DNA from: Pseudomonadota bacterium
GTDB taxonomy: Bacteria; Pseudomonadota; Gammaproteobacteria; Burkholderiales; SG8-39
NCBI GenBank assembly: GCA_947455195.1
Contig: CANGMI010000001.1
Coordinates: 310,001-374,000 of the forward strand
DNA: 64,000 nucleotides
Direction of reading: 5' to 3'
This document shows, piece after piece, positions 1-10,157 of the stretch (position 1 is its first letter; every line of letters starts with the position of its first letter). The position numbers and the translations under genes are program-made. The notes beneath the pieces were generated by a model, which saw only the letters and a program-made list of their open reading frames with translations, was not told the origin of the DNA and did no database searches.

Positions 1-1605
1 CCCGGGCATCGTCATGATGTCACCGCAGACCATCACGATGAACTCGGCACCCGCCGAGAGGCGCACCTCGCGCACATTGATCGAATGATGCTCGGGTGCG
101 CCCCGCAGCCCGGCATCGGTCGAGAACGAGTACTGAGTCTTGGCCACGCAGACCGGAAAGTGCCCATAGCCGTCTTCCTGCAACTTCCGGATCTGGCCGC
201 GAACCTTGCCATCGGCCGTCACTTCACTCGCCCGATAGACCTTCTTCGCGATCTTGTTGATCTTGTCCCAGAGCGTGTCGGCATCCTCGTAGACGAAGTT
301 CATGGCCGAAGGCTGCTCGCACAGGTCGACCACCAGATGTGCCAGTTCGGCGGCGCCCTTGCCGCCATCGGACCAGTGCGTCGCCAGAACGACCTTGGCC
401 CCGAGCCGGGCAACCCGCTCGCGCAGGAGGTCAATCTCGGCCGCGGTATCGCTGTTGAACCGGTTGATCGAAACCACGCACGGAATCCCGTAGACCCGGC
501 TCACGTTCTCGACATGTCGTTCGAGATTCACAAGGCCCCGTTCGAGTGCCGTGAGATCTTCGGTGGTGATGGTCTTCAGATCGGCACCACCGTGATACTT
601 CAGCGCACGCACCGTCGCCACGATGACCGCGGCCGACGGACGCAGACCCGACTTGCGGCACTTGATGTCGACGAATTTCTCGGCACCCAGATCGGCGCCA
701 AAGCCCGCCTCGGTGACGACATAGTCGGCCAGCTTGAGCGCGGTGGCCGTGGCGATGACGGTGTTGCAGCCGTGCGCGATATTGGCAAACGGCCCGCCAT
801 GGATGAAGGCCGGATTATTCTCGAGGGTCTGTACCAGATTGGGCTTCAGCGCGTCCTTCAGGAGCACCGTCATGGCTCCATGCGCGTTCAGATCGCGGGC
901 ATAGATGGGCTTTTGCTCGCGGTTGTAGGCCACGACGATGTTGCCCAGCCGACGCTTCAGATCCTCGAGCGACGTCGCGAGGCAGAAGATCGCCATGACT
1001 TCGGAGGCCACCACGATGTCGAAACCATCCTGGCGGGGGTATCCATTGCCGGGACCACCCAGCGCAATCGTGATGTCGCGCAGTGAGCGGTCATTCATGT
1101 CCATCACGCGCTTCCATGCGATGCGGCGCACATCGATGCCCAGTGCATTCCCGTGGTGGATGTGATTGTCGATGAGCGCAGCGAGCAGGTTGTTGGCCAG
1201 TGCGATGGCGTTGAAGTCGCCGGTAAAGTGAAGGTTGATGTCCTCCATCGGCACCACCTGGGCAAAGCCACCGCCAGCCGCTCCACCCTTCATCCCGAAG
1301 ACCGGACCGAGCGAGGGTTCACGCAGGCAGATCACTGCCTTCTTGCCGATATGGTTCAGCGCATCGCCAAGCCCGACCGTGGTGGTGGTCTTGCCCTCGC
1401 CCGCCGGCGTCGGGTTGATGGCGGTCACCAGTATCAGCTTGCCGTCGGGTCGATCCTTGAGCGAATCGACATACTCGAGCGACACCTTGGCCTTGTAATG
1501 CCCGTAGGGCTCCAGGTGGTCCTCCGCAATGCCCAGACGCTCGAGCGCGACCCTGGAGATGCGCTGCATGGTGGCAGCCTGGGCAATTTCGATATCGGAA
1601 GCCAT
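1..1605 (-). CDS. fhs: Formate--tetrahydrofolate ligase, 3' end outside window
   Basis: Formate-tetrahydrofolate ligase joins formate to tetrahydrofolate with ATP to give 10-formyl-THF in the cytosol. The reading frame is open from the ATG at 1605 to the left edge without a stop (535 codons). The family is about 555 residues, so roughly 20 C-terminal residues are missing. The N-terminus [11 protein letters not shown] leads into the P-loop [12 protein letters not shown], then [14 protein letters not shown], and the visible end DIMTMPG matches the family's C-terminal part. An AGGAG sits 7 nt before the ATG. It lies downstream of, and on the same strand as, formate dehydrogenase, separated by 196 bp that carry a perfect dyad, so it may have its own promoter. 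The two enzymes compete for or share formate. Confidence 0.96.
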   Translation of the reverse strand, partial: MASDIEIAQAATMQRISRVALERLGIAEDHLEPYGHYKAKVSLEYVDSLKDRPDGKLILVTAINPTPAGEGKTTTTVGLGDALNHIGKKAVICLREPSLGPVFGMKGGAAGGGFAQVVPMEDINLHFTGDFNAIALANNLLAALIDNHIHHGNALGIDVRRIAWKRVMDMNDRSLRDITIALGGPGNGYPRQDGFDIVVASEVMAIFCLATSLEDLKRRLGNIVVAYNREQKPIYARDLNAHGAMTVLLKDALKPNLVQTLENNPAFIHGGPFANIAHGCNTVIATATALKLADYVVTEAGFGADLGAEKFVDIKCRKSGLRPSAAVIVATVRALKYHGGADLKTITTEDLTALERGLVNLERHVENVSRVYGIPCVVSINRFNSDTAAEIDLLRERVARLGAKVVLATHWSDGGKGAAELAHLVVDLCEQPSAMNFVYEDADTLWDKINKIAKKVYRASEVTADGKVRGQIRKLQEDGYGHFPVCVAKTQYSFSTDAGLRGAPEHHSINVREVRLSAGAEFIVMVCGDIMTMPG

Positions 1606-1735
1606 GTGATGCTCCTGGGTAATGGCGAAGTAGAGGAAGAACTGCTGCTGAAAGCCGAGCCGCAGATCGATGCGAACCCCGTATCCGGGCTGTCAGGCCC
1701 GCTACCGGCGGCACTATAGGTTTCGTGTGACCACA

Positions 1736-1761
1736 GGGACATTGACCACGGTCAATGTCCC
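1736..1761. promoter_or_regulatory. Perfect 12-bp inverted repeat between fdhA and fhs
   Basis: GGGACATTGACC at 1736-1747 and its exact reverse complement at 1750-1761 are separated by only 2 bp. A partial third half-site (GGCAATGTCA) lies near 1781-1790. The dyad is about 130 bp upstream of the fhs start and 40 bp downstream of the fdhA stop. There is no T-tract on the minus strand, so a regulator-binding site is more likely than a rho-independent terminator, although a hairpin could also form. Confidence 0.5.
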
Positions 1762-1801
1762 CGGGCCGCCTTCATCCGGGGGCAATGTCATGACCGACGA
1801 C

Positions 1802-4678
1802 TCAGGCCGGCTGACCAGCGTCCAACGGGTGACGCGACTGATCGAACGGCGCACGCCCACCCCCGTAACTCGAGCCCTTGGGTGCCACGCCTCCGGCCTC
1901 GACCTTCACGGCGCAGTACTTGAACTCGGGAATCTTGCCGAAAGGATCGAGCGCCGGGTTGGTGAGCTTGTTGGCCGCTGCCTCGTAGTAGGCAAAGGGA
2001 ATGAAGACCGACCCGGCCGGCATGCCGTCATCGACCCGTGCATAGAGCGAGATCTCACCTCGACGCGAACTCACCGTGATGACCTCCCCGGGCTTTACAC
2101 CGAGCCGCTCGAGTTCGAGCGGATGCAGCGTTGCGACCGCTTCAGGCTCGATCGCATCGAGCACCGAAGCACGACGGGTCATGGCGCCGGTGTGCCAGTG
2201 CTCGAGTTGGCGGCCGGTAATGAGCACCATCGGATACGCGTCGTCGGGCCGCTCATTGGCAGAAACCAGATCGGCCGGCACGAGCCGGGCCCGCCCACTT
2301 TCGGTGGGGAAGCGCTCGGTGAAGACCACCTCGGTACCGACGTCGCCTTCTTGCTCGCACGGATAGGTCACCGAGGATTCGCGCTCAAGGCGATCCCAGG
2401 TGATGCCGGCAATCGAATCCATGGCCTGGCGCATCTCCTCGAACACCTCGCGCGCACCGGCGTAATTCCAGTCGAGTCCGAGCCTTCGGGCAATCTCCTG
2501 GATGAGGTCGATATCCTCTCGCGCCTCGCCCGGCGCCTGGATGGCCTTGCGACCCAACTGCACCTGACGGTCGGTGTTGGAGAAGGTACCGGTCTTTTCG
2601 GGAAAGGCGCTGGCAGGCAGCACCACATCAGCCAGATAGGCGGTCTCTGTCAGGAAGATGTCCTGCACCACCAGATGCTCGAGTGATGCGAGCGCCTCGC
2701 GTGCGTGGGTGGCATCGGGGTCGGACATGGCCGGGTTCTCGCCCATGATGTACATGCCGCGAATACGACCTGCGGTCGCTGCCTGCATGATCTCGACGAC
2801 CGTCAGACCCGGGTCCGGGTCGAGCTTCGCGTCCCAGAGCTTCTCGAACCGCTCGCGGGCGCCCGCGTTGACTACCCGCTGGTAATCGGGGTAGAACATC
2901 GGGATGAGACCGGCATCGGACGCGCCCTGCACGTTGTTCTGCCCGCGCAAGGGATGCAGGCCGGTGCCGCGCCGGCCAATCTGACCGGTGGCCATCGCGA
3001 GCGCAATCAGGCAGCGCACGTTGTCGGTACCGTGCACATGCTGCGACACTCCCATGCCCCAGAGGATCATCGAGCCGCTCGAGCGCGCGTACAGACGCGC
3101 CACCTCGCGGATGGTCTCCGCCGGGACGCCACAGATCGGCGCCATCGCGTCCGGACTGAACCCGCGCACATTGTCGCGCAGCGCCTCGAACCCGCTCGTG
3201 CGGTCACGCACGAAGGCCTCATCGACCAGACGCTCCTCGACGATCACGTGAAGCATGGCATTGAGCAGTGCCACGTCGGTGTCGGCGTTGAACTGCAGCA
3301 CGTGGCTGGCATGGCGGGCGAGTTCGCCGCGACGAGGGTCGGCCACGATGAGTCTGGCCCCCTTCTTCACCGCGTTCTTGATCCACGTGGCAGCCACCGG
3401 ATGATTCACGGTCGGATTGGCCCCGATGACGAAGATCACTTCGGCCAGCATCACGTCGCGCACCGGGTTCGACACCGCACCCGATGCCACCCCTTCCATC
3501 AGCGCTGCAACGCTCGACGCGTGGCACAGCCGCGTGCAGTGGTCGACATTGTTGCTTCCAAACCCCACACGCACGAGTTTCTGGAAGAGATAGGCCTCCT
3601 CGTTCGATCCCTTGGCCGAACCAAAACCGGCGAGCGCCCGGGGCCCATCACGATCACGTATCTGACGAAGCCCGCCCGCTGCTCGCTCGAGCGCCTCTTC
3701 CCAGCTGGCCTCGCGAAAGACCGATGACCAGTCGGCCGGATCGAGCGAGCATGCCGCATCCTTGGGCACGCCCTCGCGCCGGATGAGCGGCCGCGTCAGG
3801 CGCTGACGGTGATGCACGTAATCGAAACCGTACCGGCCCTTGACGCAGAGCCGCCCCCGGTTCGACGGGCCGTCGCGTCCCTCGACCCGTACGATGCGAT
3901 TGTCCTGAACGTGATAAGTGAGCTGGCACCCGACCCCGCAATAGGGGCAGACCGAATCAACGGTACGATCGATCGGCTCGAGGCCAGCCTTGCGCGCCGG
4001 CATGAGCGCGCCAGTGGGACAGGCCTGCACGCACTCGCCGCAGGCCACGCAACTGGACTGGCCCATCGGGTCATCGAAGTCGAACACGATCTTCGCGTGT
4101 TCGCCGCGAAAGGCGAGCCCGATGACGTCATTGACCTGGGTTTCACGACAGGCACGCAGACAGCGCGTGCACTGGATGCAGGCATCGAGATTCACCGCGA
4201 TGGCGGCGTGCGAGAGGTCGGCTACCGGTTGTGCACGTGCCGGGAAGCGCGAACCGGCCACACCGAGTTCGCGCGCCCAATGATCGACTTCGGAGACAGC
4301 CGTCTGCCGTTCGGCAGGCATGTCGGCAAGCAGGAGTTCGAGCACGAGCTTCTGCGATGCGCGAGCCCGATCGCTGCTGGAGGAGACCACCATGCCTTCA
4401 CGCGGGGCGCGGCAGCATGAGGGCGCGAGCACGCGCTCGCCCTCGACCTCGACGACGCAGGCGCGACAATTGCCATCGGGGCGCAGCCCCTCGCGATAGC
4501 ACAGGTGCGGAATGTCGACACCGGCTCGACGGGCAGCAACCAGAATGGTCTCGCCCGGACGTGCGGCAATGGTGCTGCCGTCAAGCCGGAAGGTAATCGC
4601 GTCAGCACCGGCATCGGGCATCGCGGGCATCGCGCTGTCCACCGGCGTGCCAGCGGGCGTCTGGATGGGAGCACTCAT
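1802..4678 (-). CDS. fdhA: NAD-dependent formate dehydrogenase, large (molybdopterin) subunit
   Basis: Catalytic subunit of a soluble NAD-linked formate dehydrogenase (formate to CO2), 958 aa. Visible domains in order are a plant-type [2Fe-2S] domain (C60, C71, C74, C88/89), a cysteine-rich 4Fe-4S region and ferredoxin clusters (CIQCTRCLRAC at 167-177, CVACGECVQAC at 210-220), a further 4Fe-4S motif (CPYCGVGC at 244-251), then the bis-MGD domain with RLCHAS. C385 with the following H386 is the expected Mo/W ligand and partner. I chose ATG 4678 because it overlaps the stop of the preceding gene by one base (TGATG); the frame is open 61 codons further upstream but inside fdhB. No fdhD/fdsC-type maturation gene lies in the window. 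Mo versus W cannot be told from the sequence. Confidence 0.95.
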   Translation of the reverse strand: MSAPIQTPAGTPVDSAMPAMPDAGADAITFRLDGSTIAARPGETILVAARRAGVDIPHLCYREGLRPDGNCRACVVEVEGERVLAPSCCRAPREGMVVSSSSDRARASQKLVLELLLADMPAERQTAVSEVDHWARELGVAGSRFPARAQPVADLSHAAIAVNLDACIQCTRCLRACRETQVNDVIGLAFRGEHAKIVFDFDDPMGQSSCVACGECVQACPTGALMPARKAGLEPIDRTVDSVCPYCGVGCQLTYHVQDNRIVRVEGRDGPSNRGRLCVKGRYGFDYVHHRQRLTRPLIRREGVPKDAACSLDPADWSSVFREASWEEALERAAGGLRQIRDRDGPRALAGFGSAKGSNEEAYLFQKLVRVGFGSNNVDHCTRLCHASSVAALMEGVASGAVSNPVRDVMLAEVIFVIGANPTVNHPVAATWIKNAVKKGARLIVADPRRGELARHASHVLQFNADTDVALLNAMLHVIVEERLVDEAFVRDRTSGFEALRDNVRGFSPDAMAPICGVPAETIREVARLYARSSGSMILWGMGVSQHVHGTDNVRCLIALAMATGQIGRRGTGLHPLRGQNNVQGASDAGLIPMFYPDYQRVVNAGARERFEKLWDAKLDPDPGLTVVEIMQAATAGRIRGMYIMGENPAMSDPDATHAREALASLEHLVVQDIFLTETAYLADVVLPASAFPEKTGTFSNTDRQVQLGRKAIQAPGEAREDIDLIQEIARRLGLDWNYAGAREVFEEMRQAMDSIAGITWDRLERESSVTYPCEQEGDVGTEVVFTERFPTESGRARLVPADLVSANERPDDAYPMVLITGRQLEHWHTGAMTRRASVLDAIEPEAVATLHPLELERLGVKPGEVITVSSRRGEISLYARVDDGMPAGSVFIPFAYYEAAANKLTNPALDPFGKIPEFKYCAVKVEAGGVAPKGSSYGGGRAPFDQSRHPLDAGQPA

Positions 4679-6453
4679 CAGGCCACCTCGTTCGGAAAGT
4701 GCTTGAGCACGCTGAGGAATGGGTTGGGTGCCGCCTGTCCGAGGCCACAGATCGACGCATCGGCCATCACGCGCGCCAGATCCGCCAGCAACGGTCGGTC
4801 CCAGGTGGCATCGGACAGCAGTCGCACCGCCTTGGCGGTACCGACGCGACAGGGTGTGCACTGCCCGCAGGACTCTTCGGCGAAGAAGTGCAGCATGTTG
4901 CTCGCCGCATCCCGGGCACGATCGTGCTGCGACAGAACGATGACCGCCGCCGATCCGATGAATGCGCCATGTGGATTGAGCGTGTCGAAGTCGAGCGGAA
5001 TGTCAGCCATCGATGCGGGGAGGATGCCACCGGAAGCGCCGCCTGGCAGGTAGGCATAGAGCGTGTGCCCCTCGGCCATGCCGCCGCAGTGCTCCTCGAC
5101 CAGTTCACGCAGGGTGATGCCGGCCGGCGCCACATGAACACCCGGTCGTGCCACGCGGCCGCTCACCGAAAAGGACCGCAGCCCCTTGCGCCCGTGGCGT
5201 CCGGCATTGGCGAACCATTGTGGCCCCCGCTCGATGAGATCACGCACCCACCACAGCGTTTCCATGTTGTGCTCGAGGGTCGGTCGACCGAAGAGACCTT
5301 CCTGAGCCACGTAGGGCGGGCGCAGGCGCGGCATGCCCCGCTTGCCCTCGATCGACTCGATCATGGCCGACTCTTCGCCGCAGATGTACGCCCCGGCGCC
5401 ACGACGCAGGTGAATGACCGGCAAGCGGCAGGGCGGTTCGGCATGCAACCGGGCCAGTTCCTGCTCGAGCAGCGCGCGCACGCCGTGATACTCGTCGCGC
5501 AGGTAGATGTACACCTCGGCCACATCGACCGCCCAGGCGGCGATAAGAACGCCCTCGAGGAATCGATGCGGATCGCGTTCGAGATAATGACGGTCCTTGA
5601 AGGTGCCGGGCTCGCCCTCGTCGATGTTCACCGCCATGAGCCGCGGTGCCGGTTCGGCGGCCACGATGCGCCACTTGCGACCCGTCGGGAAACCGGCCCC
5701 GCCAAGGCCGCGCAAGCCGGCGTTCTCGAGCAGCGTGAAGATGTCATCGCGCTTCTTCTCGCCGCGCGTGCACGCCACTGCCACCCGATATCCACCTGCC
5801 TTGCGATAGGCCGCGTAATCGACATGCTGCGGTGCTGCCTCGAGCGTGGGGGAATAGTCGAGCGGCTTCACCGACTGGGCATCGGCAGGCCTGGACACCG
5901 GATGCTCGGTGGCGCCACCTGCCACGGCCTCGGCGACCGCCTCGACCGTGGCATGCAGGATCGGATTGCGATGCACGACGACCACGGGCGCAACATCGCA
6001 ACGGCCCACACACGGTGCTGCAAGCACACGCACGTCGATCCCGAGCAGACCGGGCAAACGCTCGAGCAGGTCGCGCGCGCCAGCCATCTCGCAGGAGAGG
6101 CTTGCACACACCCGCACCGTGAGCGCGGGCGGTACGGCGTCACCCTCGCGGACCACATCGAAGTGGTGATAGAACGTCGCCACCTCGTAGACTTCGGCGA
6201 GCGCCAGCCGCATGAGGCTTGCCAGGGCCGCCAGATGCCGGTCGGACAGATGGCCGAATCGGTCATGGATGCGATGCAGGTGCTCGATGAGCAGGTCGCG
6301 TCGCATCGAGACGCCCTCGAGCAGCGCCTCCACTTCGGCAAGCGCCGTCGGGTCAACCTGGCGACCCTTGCCCTTCGAGCGAACCTTCACCGCCCCGACC
6401 GGGATGGTGAAGGTCGTGACGCCCTGCCCGCCCTGCCCGACCTGCTCTGCCAT
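4678..6453 (-). CDS. fdhB: Formate dehydrogenase, fused NuoE/NuoF-like NAD- and FMN-binding subunit
   Basis: Electron-output subunit (591 aa) that passes electrons from the catalytic subunit to NAD+. Residues 1-160 are a thioredoxin-fold NuoE-like domain with the [2Fe-2S] cysteines C116, C121, C148 and C152. The rest is NuoF-like: GLGGAGFPTG, the NAD/FMN segment EGEPGTFKDR, and the 4Fe-4S motif SCGQCTPCRVGT near the C-terminus. In the fdsGBA systems the NuoE-like FdsG is a separate gene; here the two are one polypeptide, as in the Fdh1 enzyme of Methylorubrum. ATG 6453 follows an AGGAG by 6 nt. It lies 45 bp downstream of sucD on the same strand and overlaps fdhA by one base. Confidence 0.94.
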   Translation of the reverse strand: MAEQVGQGGQGVTTFTIPVGAVKVRSKGKGRQVDPTALAEVEALLEGVSMRRDLLIEHLHRIHDRFGHLSDRHLAALASLMRLALAEVYEVATFYHHFDVVREGDAVPPALTVRVCASLSCEMAGARDLLERLPGLLGIDVRVLAAPCVGRCDVAPVVVVHRNPILHATVEAVAEAVAGGATEHPVSRPADAQSVKPLDYSPTLEAAPQHVDYAAYRKAGGYRVAVACTRGEKKRDDIFTLLENAGLRGLGGAGFPTGRKWRIVAAEPAPRLMAVNIDEGEPGTFKDRHYLERDPHRFLEGVLIAAWAVDVAEVYIYLRDEYHGVRALLEQELARLHAEPPCRLPVIHLRRGAGAYICGEESAMIESIEGKRGMPRLRPPYVAQEGLFGRPTLEHNMETLWWVRDLIERGPQWFANAGRHGRKGLRSFSVSGRVARPGVHVAPAGITLRELVEEHCGGMAEGHTLYAYLPGGASGGILPASMADIPLDFDTLNPHGAFIGSAAVIVLSQHDRARDAASNMLHFFAEESCGQCTPCRVGTAKAVRLLSDATWDRPLLADLARVMADASICGLGQAAPNPFLSVLKHFPNEVA

Positions 6454-6498
6454 GTTGTCTCCTGCCGACCCGAAGGTGAATCGCGCTGGAGAGGAATG

Positions 6499-7374
6499 TT
6501 ACAGCACGCTCTTGAGCAACTTGCCCATCTCGGCCGGGTTGCGAGTCACCTTGATGCCACAACTCTCCATGATGGCAAGCTTTTCCTGTGCCGTGCCCTT
6601 GCCGCCCGAGATGATGGCACCGGCATGGCCCATGCGCTTGCCAGGCGGCGCGGTCACGCCCGCGATGAAGCCGACGACCGGCTTCTTCATGTTTTCCTTC
6701 ACCCAGCGGGCTGCCTCTTCCTCGTCGGATCCGCCGATCTCGCCAATCATGATCACCGCCTCGGTGGCCGGATCGTCATTGAACATGCGCATCACGTCGA
6801 TGTGCTTGAGGCCATTGACCGGATCACCGCCAATGCCCACTGCCGTCGATTGGCCCAGCCCGAGTTCGGTCAACTGCCCGACCGCCTCGTAGGTCAGCGT
6901 GCCCGAGCGTGACACGACCCCGATCGGCCCCTGCTTGTGGATGTGGCCCGGCATGATCCCGATCTTGAGTTCACCCGGGGTGATGACGCCGGGGCAGTTC
7001 GGCCCGAGCAGCAGGGTGCGCTTGCCACGCATGCGGTCACGCGTATTGATCATGTCACGCACCGGGATACCCTCGGTAATGCAGATCACCAGGTCGAGGT
7101 CGGCATCGACCGCCTCGTCGATCGCGGCGGCGGCAAAGGGCGGCGGCACGTAGATCACCGACACGTTGGCGCCGGTCCTTTCCTTGGCCTCACGCACCGT
7201 GCCGAAGATCGGCAGCCCTTCGAAGTCCTGACCAGCCCGGTTCGGGTTGACACCGCCGACGAAGCAGGTGCGCCCTTCGGCGTAATCCCGACTGGTGCGG
7301 GTGTGGTACTGGCCGGTCTTGCCGGTGATGCCCTGGGTGATGACTCGGGAATTGCGGTTGATCAGAATGCTCAT
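6499..7374 (-). CDS. sucD: Succinate--CoA ligase, alpha subunit
   Basis: Alpha subunit (291 aa) of succinyl-CoA synthetase of the TCA cycle, which carries the phosphohistidine. Visible features are the CoA-binding Rossmann start ([12 protein letters not shown]), [14 protein letters not shown], and the active-site His in [17 protein letters not shown]. The length equals the family norm. ATG 7374 begins MSILINRN, a standard start for the family; the longer open frame upstream runs into sucC. It sits 4 nt after the sucC stop. Malate thiokinase (MtkB) is a close relative, but PNCPGVITP and the GKTGQYHTR segment resemble SucD of Burkholderiales more. Linkage to fdh and fhs keeps the alternative worth a test. 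Confidence 0.93.
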   Translation of the reverse strand: MSILINRNSRVITQGITGKTGQYHTRTSRDYAEGRTCFVGGVNPNRAGQDFEGLPIFGTVREAKERTGANVSVIYVPPPFAAAAIDEAVDADLDLVICITEGIPVRDMINTRDRMRGKRTLLLGPNCPGVITPGELKIGIMPGHIHKQGPIGVVSRSGTLTYEAVGQLTELGLGQSTAVGIGGDPVNGLKHIDVMRMFNDDPATEAVIMIGEIGGSDEEEAARWVKENMKKPVVGFIAGVTAPPGKRMGHAGAIISGGKGTAQEKLAIMESCGIKVTRNPAEMGKLLKSVL

Positions 7375-7378
7375 TGGC

Positions 7379-8544
<1,166 letters not shown>

Positions 8545-8548
<4 letters not shown>

Positions 8549-9081
8549 TGAAGGGGTCCTGTAAACCAGCGGGGATAGAACCGGCGCACCGTCTCGCCGC
8601 TCGTGTCGAGCGCATGGCAGCGATCGAGCTGGAACGGCTTGGTGTCGGTGGTCGAACGGTGAAAAACCGACTGCACGGCGGCGGTCGGAAACGAGCCCAG
8701 CATCTCGGTGATGTGGGTACAGCCTTTCATGCCGCCGAAGATTTCGGCGACCCGGGCGCGAAAGCCCTTGAGCAGATTGAGTCCGGCAAGACGCGAATAG
8801 GCAGGGCCGATGAGATCGCACGACCCGGCGTACGGCACGTCGTCGCTGACGGCTTCGGCAGCCACAATCGTGAACTGGGTATCGATCGTGAGTCGGACCC
8901 GCATGCGGTGGATGAACTGACCGGCTGGGCGTACACCCGACTCGAGCGGACAGTCGACCGTCTTCACATCAGACAGGGTACCCTCGATGTCCCAGAGGCC
9001 GTCGACGCGTCGGAAGCCTTCGAACTCCACGCGCCGCGTGTGCATGCGGGTACGCTCGACGCTGGGAGAGGACAAGGGCAC
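8545..9081 (-). CDS. DUF2889 family protein
   Basis: This is a protein of the uncharacterised DUF2889 family (178 aa from GTG 9081). The conserved features are [21 protein letters not shown] at the N-terminus, a central [20 protein letters not shown] segment, and [13 protein letters not shown]. There is no signal peptide or membrane segment. I prefer GTG 9081 because family members begin about 15 residues before HTRR; a TTG at 9132 (195 aa) and an ATG at 9045 are alternatives. It is the first gene of the run into sucCD and fdhBA and overlaps sucC by 4 nt, which suggests a role tied to that metabolism, but no function is known to me. Confidence 0.82.
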
Positions 9082-9136
9082 GGTCGGGTCAGGCTCCGCT
9101 CGGTTGGCCGAGCATATGTTGCAAAGCCGCAAATGG

Positions 9137-9150
9137 TAGCACGAGTGCTA
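9137..9150. promoter_or_regulatory. Small palindrome in the divergent DUF2889/dehalogenase region
   Basis: TAGCAC-GA-GTGCTA is a 6-bp inverted repeat with a 2-bp spacer. It sits 39 bp before the alpha/beta hydrolase start, in the 107-bp region between the two divergent genes. It could be an operator, but the arms are short and I see no matching copy elsewhere in the window. Confidence 0.3.
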
Positions 9151-9188
9151 GACTCGGCCATCCGAGCCCTGCTTCCAGAACCACCCCG

Positions 9189-10088
9189 ATGATCGATGCC
9201 GCGTTGTTCCAGGCCCGCCGATTGTCGGTCGGAGAGGTCGAAATCGCTTTCGAAACGGGGGGCAGCGGCCCTCCACTCCTGCTCCTGCACGGCCACCCCC
9301 AGACCCGGATGATGTGGCACCGGGTCGCGCCGAGACTCGCGCGGGACCATACACTGGTGATTCCCGACCTGCGCGGTTACGGCGAGAGCGGAAAGCCGGC
9401 GCCGGTAGCAGACCATGCGGCGCACGCCAAGCGTGCGATGGCGGCCGACCAGATCGGCCTGATGCGCGCACTCGGGTTCGACCACTTCGATGTGCTTGCG
9501 CATGACCGGGGCGCGCGGGTGGCGCACCGACTGGCGCTCGACCATCCGGGGCACATCGGCCGGATGATGTTGCTCGACATCGCGCCCACGCTCGCGATGT
9601 ACGAACAGACCTCGATGGACTTTGCTCGCGCCTACTTCCACTGGTTCCTCCTGATCCAGCCGGCTCCCTATCCCGAGCGACTGCTCGGCGCCGATGTCGA
9701 ATTTCACCTGACGAGCGTGATGGGGGGGCGGCATGGTGGCCTCGCCCACTTTTCGACGGCAGCGTGGGCCGACTACGTGCGCTGCGCGCAACTGCCCGGC
9801 ACGATCGAAGGCTGGTGCGAGGACTACCGGGCCGCCGCCTCGATCGATCTCGACCACGACCGGCTGTCGCGCGAGCGCGGCGAGCGGGTGCACTGTCCGC
9901 TGCAGGTCCTGTGGGGCCGGCATGGTGTGATCGAACGGTGCTTTCGCCCCCTCGAGGAGTGGCGCAAGGTCGCCACCACGGTTTCGGGCGAAGCGCTCGA
10001 CTGCGGCCACTACATCGCCGAGGAAGCACCCGACGCCCTGCTCGAGCGCGCGCTGCCTTTCTTTGCACGCGCCGAGGCAGGCGTCTGA
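9189..10088 (+). CDS. Alpha/beta hydrolase of the fluoroacetate (haloacetate) dehalogenase type
   Basis: Cytosolic alpha/beta-hydrolase (299 aa) that probably replaces a halogen on a 2-haloacid with hydroxyl through an aspartyl ester. Visible elements are HGHPQT (oxyanion region) and DLRGYGES. The nucleophile motif HDRGAR supplies D106, R107 and R110; then come D130, H151-W152, Y213 and the catalytic base H274. Each aligns, with a constant offset of 4 then 6, to Asp110, Arg111, Arg114, Asp134, His155, Trp156, Tyr219 and His280 of the characterised fluoroacetate dehalogenase of Rhodopseudomonas palustris. His-Trp-Tyr is the set that binds the leaving fluoride. ATG 9189 is the only sensible start. 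It is followed after 69 bp by a tartrate-dehydrogenase-like gene. The natural substrate is inferred, not shown. Confidence 0.85.
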   Translation: MIDAALFQARRLSVGEVEIAFETGGSGPPLLLLHGHPQTRMMWHRVAPRLARDHTLVIPDLRGYGESGKPAPVADHAAHAKRAMAADQIGLMRALGFDHFDVLAHDRGARVAHRLALDHPGHIGRMMLLDIAPTLAMYEQTSMDFARAYFHWFLLIQPAPYPERLLGADVEFHLTSVMGGRHGGLAHFSTAAWADYVRCAQLPGTIEGWCEDYRAAASIDLDHDRLSRERGERVHCPLQVLWGRHGVIERCFRPLEEWRKVATTVSGEALDCGHYIAEEAPDALLERALPFFARAEAGV

Positions 10089-10157
10089 ACCCGAGGCGAC
10101 GCCCCCGGGGCAAGACCACCCAACCCACCCCCTGAACCGAGCCGGGAGACCGTCCGC

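Noticed and set aside
4699-6912. 737-codon open frame on the plus strand over fdhB and sucD
   Set aside because: It is antisense to two genes with complete motifs, is rich in His/Arg/Asp from the reversed GC-rich codons, and shows no domain.
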